A stretch of 64,000 bases of DNA from Metaphire vulgaris (taxonomy: Eukaryota > Annelida > Clitellata > Crassiclitellata > Megascolecidae), in NCBI GenBank assembly GCA_018105865.1, contig CM030862.1, forward strand, positions 13,646,374-13,710,373. Reading direction: 5' to 3'. The notes beneath the pieces were generated by a model that was not told the DNA's origin, ran no database searches, and saw nothing but the letters and a program-made list of their open reading frames with translations. Positions 56,340-64,000 of this stretch are shown piece after piece (positions within the stretch are counted from its first letter, which is position 1; each line of letters begins with the position of its first letter). The position numbers and the translations under genes were made by a program.

Positions 56340-59188
56340 ACATTGTTTTTAGTCAGACCCTTCTTAATTCTATCCACCGCTCTGCTAAAGAGCAAAGAAT
56401 TACACAAATAAAGAAATTCACAGAAAATTCGGATTAAAACCAATGTTCTCAACGAATGAAAATATGACGAACTTTCAAAAATAAAGGAATTTAAAGATTA
56501 AATCGAGAAAAACCGCTGGAACGGCTGAATGCACTAGTCGGATATCTATGTTTAGTTCTGAATCATCGATCTCTATGGATCTAAAGTAATGTAAAAATCT
56601 CATGAATTTATATATCTTGGGGGTTAATCTATCTTGAAATAGCTGTATGCAGCCAAGCAAATTCAGTATCTTTATTTATATTTTATGGTCTTTATTTTCG
56701 TTTAAGAACAAGCATATGAGCAGTAGTTTAATAGTTATTATTATAACAGGGCTTAGAGTGGTTCATTAGAGCCTCCCCTGTGTGAGCCATAATAGTGCCA
56801 CTTAGCTTTCATTCAGCCACTTCAGGATACACTGGCCTTTGCCCGGCCGACAACCTACCTTTTCTATAGCTATTTCAAGAAAGATTAAGTGCATGAGAAT
56901 AAGCAGCTACTACTGTATTACTCAAAGCGCTATATAAATTTGCGAGAGTTTTACTTATTTACTTATGGCCTTGCTATTAAGTCTTATTCCCATGTTTTCT
57001 CCTTCTCTGTCTTCATGTTCTCAAGTCTACAACCAACAAACAGTCAAGATTCTTAATTGAATAGCATAGCATAAAGCCTTATAAACTATAATAATAAATT
57101 ATAAGTCACACAAACTAATTTGCACAATTATTTATTTCAGAAGTAATACAAATTCTTGCAAAACTTATCAATTTATCAGTACAGTAGTTACTAGTTAACT
57201 TGACACATTTCTTCTAAGTTAATAACCAAGAATGATTCAACATACTTTATGAAAACTTGATATTCAAATAATATATTTAAATCATAGGAATCAAATCAAA
57301 TAGAATAAAGTACAATACCAAAACATTAAGAATATATTATAATTCACAGAACTGTCCAAATATACTTTAAACTAATAAAACAGAATAATAAAATAGCTTA
57401 AGAAGCAATCATTGCAGCAAATACAGAATCTGCTATTCGTTGAATTCTTCATTTTAAATCTGATCCTTTGATGTTTGTGAGAAATCTGAAAAGAGAAAAG
57501 GGACTAATGCAGATGCACGTGACTCACAGAAGCATTATCTATCATTTAAGAGCCCTTGACTTCAGTAATGTCACCAATTGTTACGATGCACTATAATAAG
57601 TTGTCAAAACACAGACAATTGATGTTAATTCTCACTGTCATTACTTAAAGCAGAAAACTAAATTAGTAACACCAGTGTCTAACATCTTGTACATTATCAA
57701 GTCAAGAAGAATAAATGTACAATTGATCCTCAAGTGCAAGTTGTAATCAGCTGAAAAGTAGCTTCCAATAACAAAATATCTAAAGCTGATAAATAACATT
57801 CACTTCCTTAGCAACTACAGAAATTCTTCAGCATAAATGGAATGAACAGATTTCAAATATTCGAATATGCACATAAAAATATCGCTAAAAGATATTAAAT
57901 GAGAATGACAGACGCAGAGCAGATAAAAGATCAGCACAGAAGAAAAGACTCATTTACTTAAATAATTCTGTGATAATTCAAGAAAATTTGTACTTCTCAA
58001 ATTCAAATAAAACTAAAACTAAACAGTTGCCAAACAAACATGCAAAAATTCATTAAAAATTACTTAAGATTAAGTCACACTGGTATTCTCAATGACTTCA
58101 AATAAAGGCAACAATGAATAAATAGAAACATATCAAAGAGAAACAACTGATCATACATGCTAAATAGAAATTAAGAAAATGATTTCTGATGCTATCCAAA
58201 TATAACCTCTGAAATTCTAATATGTCAGTAAATCAATCAACTAATTATCAAACCAAAATCACTTATAAAAAACTAAACAATGTAATGTTACAGAATACAC
58301 ATATAGCACCTCTTCTGAAGAATCACACAGAAGACATCTCCATTAAAACATTTTGATTGTACAAATGCAATTGATAATCCATACAACTATCAACAATGCA
58401 TTCAGTAAATACCAAACATTATTCAATTTATGCAAAATTCTTCAGAACATCAACATTATAAAATGGAAACGAAACTGGAGTGAAAACAGAAGCCTAATGC
58501 AATTAAAGTTTTAGATATTTTAGTTCTATTCAAATAGCACTGTCAAACATCAAAGATAATGGATAGCCTAGATATCACACAGTAACATTGTCACCATTTA
58601 AATTTGGATTTCTTCAAAACTGCCCATTTGCAATAAATACAGCAACAATTACTCTTGAAAATTTCAGTCTGCAGTATAAAATATGCATCACTGTTCCATT
58701 TTCAAGTAAATAAAAATTACAAAATCACATTAGAACACTATTGTAAGTACTAAACTAATGGAAATTAAATGATCCACACAACTAGAACCTACAAATTCAA
58801 TAAGAGGCAATTTCATAAACAGTTCTTGGTAAATGGAAGAGAAACCTTGGTGAACAATGCAACCAAAGAAAGCTTGCATGAAAGACTGAATGTTATACAA
58901 TATTCCGACTATTATATACAGTACACTGATCTGCATCATGGTCAATATAGTACAATACAACTATTTAAGAAGAGGATCAAACATGATACAAGGGTAACAC
59001 ATAACTATGTACTAAGTACAAATCAATCTAAAATCAATATTTTTATTGAACAAGAAATTATTTGCAGCAGAAAAACCAATTGCACAAAATACAACACATA
59101 GAAAACATTAAATATCATTAGCATTCTGGATTTTTTCGAAATTTTGATCTCACTATCTAAAAATGTTGTTCTAGTTGAAACCAGTAAT

Positions 59189-59242
<54 letters not shown>

Positions 59243-59330
59243 GTTTAATATTTCTGTTTAGTTTTACAGGGTAAAAAGGAAAGTTAGGTCCAGTATAATG
59301 CAAGTGGAAATTTCAATTGACAAATGCAGC
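56340..59330. other. AT-rich 3' flank of the convertase gene, no gene seen
   Basis: About 3 kb of low-GC sequence without coding-like frames. It includes a (TA)n tract at 59192-59240. On the minus strand it is the 3' UTR and downstream flank of the proprotein convertase gene. Confidence 0.5.
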
Positions 59331-60456
59331 TTATTTTTCCTCTTCCAGGGTTTCTTTCAGCTCTCTTATGACCTCTTCAAGCAGCCGAAGGTCTTCAGGA
59401 GTCATGTTAAGGTCAGGGTCCATATGACCTCTGCTGTGAACTCCTCCATTGAATGAATCTGGACTGTTCTCAACCGACCAAGACCTTTCACTCTCATCTT
59501 CCGAATTAGTTTCAAAGATACGCTTCAGCTGCTGCCCTGTTTCCCGGTTCTTTGTTTTGTCTTCCAAATGAAAATATTTCTTTAGATATTCAAAGGCTTC
59601 GTTATCTGGATAATAGACTTGCTTCTGGGCTGGTTCGTGAGGAGCCACGTTCTTCCCCAACTCATTCCTTCCATTTTTGGAAACAATTTTGACAGAATCA
59701 GAAGACACGGTCTCCTCGGCCATCAGGTCCTTAATTTCTTCTCCACCTACTTCGTGAGAGTGTTCCGAGTTCTTTTTGTTGATATTGGCAAAATGGTCTC
59801 TTACCGGATCTTTCTTGTGCTCTGTTGGACTGCCACGGTGATTTTCCAAAGGCCCAACTGTCCCATAGAGGGTGAGGGACCAGTTCTCAAGAATTCCTCT
59901 CCGACTGCCGGAAGTTACTTCATCGGAAGGGTTGTCCTGAACGACCAGGGTCCATTTTCCAGCAGGGTTTTCACCCCAGTTGTGAACAGTCATGAAAGTG
60001 AAATTGATGCCATCTTTTGACGAATCTAACCGCCGCTCGGACAAAATGTCGGACTTGGTGCCAGACGGCGAGATGAGTGAGATGCTGAGGTCACCGCGCC
60101 GCTCGTGTTGCATCCTCACATGGACCTGTACGTGCTCCAGATGATCAATGGCTGACGTCAAATCAACAGGACATCCATTGCTAAGAAGAGACTGATTCAC
60201 ACTCCCTCCAGCATAAATATGGCTATGAAACGGAAAAATTAATGACATAAAGTGAGCAAAACATAACATTTATAAATTATAGAAATAAAGCATTGTTAAG
60301 TACAGTTTATTTAATAGAAGATATCAAATCACTCTCTCGGACTTTTTCTAGTAATCTTAAGACTCACCTATTCACCATCGGGTATATGTAGTATTGTAAA
60401 GTGCTCTTGTCTTTGGCCATTCTGCCATGCTTATTGCGCTATATAAATTGTCCAGC

Positions 60457-60496
<40 letters not shown>

Positions 60497-62856
60497 CCTT
60501 TTTATTCAAAGTCCATGTTCTTAATGTACCAGAAACATCAAATAAAGAATCTGGAACATAAGCAAGAAATTCCGACAGCCTTCATTATACCTGAAATGCT
60601 TGCTTGAACAGAAGAAAGAGAAACAGCCGCAAAGTTCAAATTTTGCAGAATCAAACATTAGCCTATAGCAATGCACTCTATAAGCCAGAGCAAACTTACA
60701 CAGGGTTGTTATTGGCAGACACGTCGCATATGTGCTGCTCCGGCACATTCTTCCACCTCTGCGCTACTTCAACCATCTTGGCACAATCCAGCACACCAAA
60801 GCCAAAGTGGTGGTTTACGTGGTAACCGGCTCCATTTACGGTCCATCCACCTTCTTTGTCATTCGGTATTCGTGCCGTCTCAACCACAATATGCTGGACA
60901 TCTCTCCAGGTTAAGTTATCGCTAGACATTTAAAAATCGATCATAAAAACAATAAAAATACACGGTAAAATATTTCCAGCTTATTTATTTATGAGTATTA
61001 GAAGTGGTGCTATAGAAGTGCATGATTAGTATTAGCAGCAAATGTACTCAATGGCACTCAATGGTGAAGTGACAACAATAGAAAAGTAAGGCTGAAATAT
61101 TCCAATTCTGAGAAATTCACAAAAGTGATTCATTGAGAAATGACAACGGAACAGAAATTAACTTTATATCTTCAACACACATCATTGCCCAACCTGACTG
61201 CATACATTGCATTTCCAGCAGATATAATAATCCTAGTAAAGGCAAATGTATACCCTAGGTATTATGAGCATGACACCATAGAAGTTGATTGATTGATTGA
61301 TGATTGATTGATAATAAAACAAGGCTTCAATTGAGAGGTCTAATTGTGAGAGAATAAATCAAAGAAGTCAAAATTTAAAAGTTTAGAAAAAATCAAGACA
61401 CCAACTTAGCTTCTAGAACAAGCGCAATACAACCAGCTCCAAGTGGAGCTGCACTTGAAGTGCCTTGGAATTCCAAAGTGCAATCACCGTTAAGGTCTGT
61501 TGTTACCTAACAACATTCAACAAAATAACTTTCAACAGAACAATGGTACAAGCAAAAACACAGATATAATACCAATTTACCAAAGCAATCAAAACTACTG
61601 TCACAACTGATTAAAGTTACACATCACCCAAAAATTTTTCCAAAAGTCTGATCAATGCAAAGATAGGAAAAAATTACCAGCTATTCATGCAAAAAAGATG
61701 TTAAAATGCAAGACACAACTCCTATAGTTAAATAAATTCCAAAAATATGTATTTAAAGAAAATGCTTACAACTTTGATCTTTGGAGAGGAGTAACTTTCC
61801 ATGCCGGGCTTTGCGTGAGAACCGCCCGTAAACACGACCGCCATTGTGGAAGGACACACTTCACTGAAGTAAGTGCTGAGGCCGTGATCCGAAATACAGC
61901 CAATGGACAGGGTGTAAATGCTCGACACATATCCATCGCAACTGCAGTCATCCCCAACCGATCCCCCATTTCCTGTTGCCCAGACAAATATCGACCCTTT
62001 TCCACCGCGACCCTAATGAGCCAAAAAAGAGGAGACAATTTCTAAAAATCAGGAAATAGCATGGTTAATACCAAACATAACTGAATAAGTGCTATTTTCT
62101 AATTATTTCAGTATGTAGTGCTATATAATCAAAGCCTTTACAAATGCAAACTGCATCCAAGCGGCAAGAGAGTGAATTTTAACAGGGCCACATACTTTTG
62201 TGACACCATCTTTGAGTGCTTTACTGCAGTAACGATGCGGTCCTTCCATTGTCTTTCCATCATCCGTTGGTCCCCAGGAGGCGCTGTAGATGTCAACGTA
62301 CTGGTTATTAAAGAGAATAGCTTCAGCCTCAAGCAGATCGGTCACCACTCCATCCAACATGCGAATTCCTTCACAGAATACACTAGAAATTATAATGAAC
62401 TATAAAAAGAGGGTTAGCCAAGAAAATGCTCAGATAGATCACTGGTCATGTCTTCAATATTCAACCAATTAAATGCATTTTTAGTTGTGATCTCCATATT
62501 TTGCCACTCCACAGTTTCTGTCAATTCAGCAATTTAGAATATTAAGAAAAAAATTGGTCAAACATTACTAATGTGATGAAGCAGTCACAGCTGTGAATGT
62601 TCAGACTTAACTCTTTCACGGCGGATGCCGACATCTTCAACGTCTAAGAACGCTGAAATAATTCTGTCTCAAAAGAGTTAATATAAACGCTTTCACAACA
62701 CGTATCTGTAGATATTTTGTCAGACATATCTAAGTAACACATTAATGCTTTGGAAATTGCCACAAACCTCCAATGCGAGCGTTGTATGCAATGCCAACGC
62801 AGCAGTTGGAATTGTTTGCTTGGGCTGCAACTTCTCCAGCACATCGTGTCCCATGA
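59331..62856 (-). CDS. proprotein convertase, PC7-like, 3' part of gene (6 exons in window)
   Basis: Exons 5' to 3': 62768-62856, 62196-62368, 61770-62012, 61406-61506, 60700-60921, 59331-60222 (stop), all phase-matched. The subtilisin-like catalytic core shows the His motif [33 protein letters not shown], the oxyanion ATGNGG and the Ser motif [26 protein letters not shown] resembles PC7 most. The P domain follows (GLSTYF precedes; [25 protein letters not shown] and [13 protein letters not shown]). After the P domain is an acidic, charged tail of about 150 residues ending [10 protein letters not shown], with no Cys-rich region and no clear membrane helix. The exon with the catalytic Asp, the prodomain and the signal peptide lie beyond 64000. 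It would process prohormone or receptor precursors in the secretory pathway. Confidence 0.9.
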
Positions 62857-62958
62857 CTACACATAGACACAGAAGACAAACAAAATGCCATTCAGAATCT
62901 TAAAAACCAAAACAGTGGTCAAGAATTGCAGAGCACTTCAACCATAAAAATGCAGATC

Positions 62959-63012
<54 letters not shown>

Positions 63013-64000
63013 GGGAGAGAGAGAGAGAGAGAGAGACACAACAACTGAAATAGCACTTCACTGTCAAGTGCCAATCACTTAAGTGCTACTTACTAATACT
63101 GCACTCTGTTCGATTGTTTACTTTCATGGACCGCTCAATGGATGCCCCTTGCTCTCAAACACTTTCATGAAATCTACGAGGAACCAATTGACAGGTGGAG
63201 TCCACAGCTGCTGTATTATTTAATGCAAAAGCTAATACTAACAACAATACATTAGGAGGCCAAGGCAAATTAAATCACACTCAGAAAAATCATATCTTTA
63301 GGCAAAGATGGAATTTTAAAATAGAAATCTGTTTCAAGTCACGTATAAATCACCTAAAATTACACACAATACTTTATCATAACTCTCCATTAACTTAAAA
63401 GCGATTGAACCCTCAAGTGAAAAGCCTTCCTTCATTTGAAGGCATTATGCATCCCCCATGCAAGACATAAGAATGTCCCAAATCTTTCTTATAACACAGC
63501 ATCAACATTGGACAAGTTTCTTAGATTAAATAAACAAACAGAAGACAGCAAAGGCCAACATATTGAACATGTCACCAGCATTACAAAAAACCGAACACCA
63601 AATAAAGCAAGTCATAAACAAACACAACTGAGAGAGAAACAATGAAAAGCGCATTTACAACTGGAGAGATGAAACAAAAACAAATTTATAAACAAAATCC
63701 TCACAACACAACAAGAAGCTGAACTTTCCAAATCAAAATTCCAAACCAAACTTCCCACAGCAAGAACTTTACCTGATGCAGTCTCCTATCCATTGATGAC
63801 AAGCTAAGACAATTACAAAAGCAACTACAATAAGAACATTTAGAACACACACACACACACACACACACACATTTTATTTATATATACATTGCTGAATCAA
63901 TCTTCTAGACAGTTAACAGGCTTCATCTTCTCACAAATGAGACAAAACTTGGGCTAAGCAGCAATGCTAAGCCACCACATTTTTCGATCGCCTATTTTCA
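62857..64000. other. convertase intron, repeats only
   Basis: It holds a (GA)n tract (62965-63038) and an (AC)n tract (63847-63872). A short open piece near 63775-63815 (minus) is bounded by AG and GTAAAG but does not match convertase text. No exon was accepted here. Confidence 0.5.

Noticed and set aside
63775..63815. Short convertase exon bounded by AG and GTAAAG
   Set aside because: No translation matches the region before the His motif; the convertase Asp exon is expected beyond the window.

Overview
This window is nuclear DNA from an animal. Three things show it: intron-rich genes with GT-AG exons, metazoan gene families (ankyrin with ZU5, UPA and death domains; a proprotein convertase with a P domain; a PAQR receptor), and a dense load of short DNA transposons, SINE/LINE relics and microsatellites. 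The compact exons, reduced ankyrin and hAT/MITE-rich introns suggest a marine invertebrate, possibly an early-branching one such as a sponge. The sequence alone does not fix the species.

Layout. (1) 0.6-10.1 kb, plus strand: a 14-exon gene for a protein of about 917 residues built from eight tandem EF-hand-pair modules. (2) 11.8-13.6 kb, plus: an intronless coding block for a tandem hotdog (thioesterase-like) protein, with a duplicated leader just upstream. (3) 14.1-15.4 kb: a dead CR1/L2-like LINE. (4) 16.1-18.4 kb, plus: a five-exon PAQR (adiponectin-receptor-type) seven-helix receptor. (5) About 20.7-50.4 kb, minus: one large ankyrin gene. I resolved 24 exons exon by exon with consistent splice phases, then a long acidic C-terminal exon region and a possible last exon. 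It has about 16 ANK repeats, two ZU5 domains, UPA and death domain. (6) 54.6-56.0 kb, minus: an intact single-ORF FLYWCH/MULE-transposase-like gene. (7) 59.3-62.9 kb and beyond the right edge, minus: the 3' part of a PC7-like proprotein convertase, with the catalytic His and Ser, the oxyanion Asn, the P domain and an acidic tail. Its Asp exon and N-terminus lie outside.

The most unusual part is the ankyrin locus. A 7.7-kb satellite (about 340-bp and about 165-bp monomer types) fills the intron between the second ZU5 domain and UPA. It is interrupted by a 1,280-bp hAT-like element and a 790-bp TA-target element, each with exact target-site duplications. Three monomers of the same satellite lie in opposite orientation 2.7 kb away in another intron, inside a 1,243-bp element with terminal inverted repeats and an 8-bp target duplication. 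The five ZU5-encoding exons therefore sit between kilobase-scale inverted repeats in the same transcript. At least ten further hAT-like non-autonomous copies with 8-bp target duplications are dated into individual introns.
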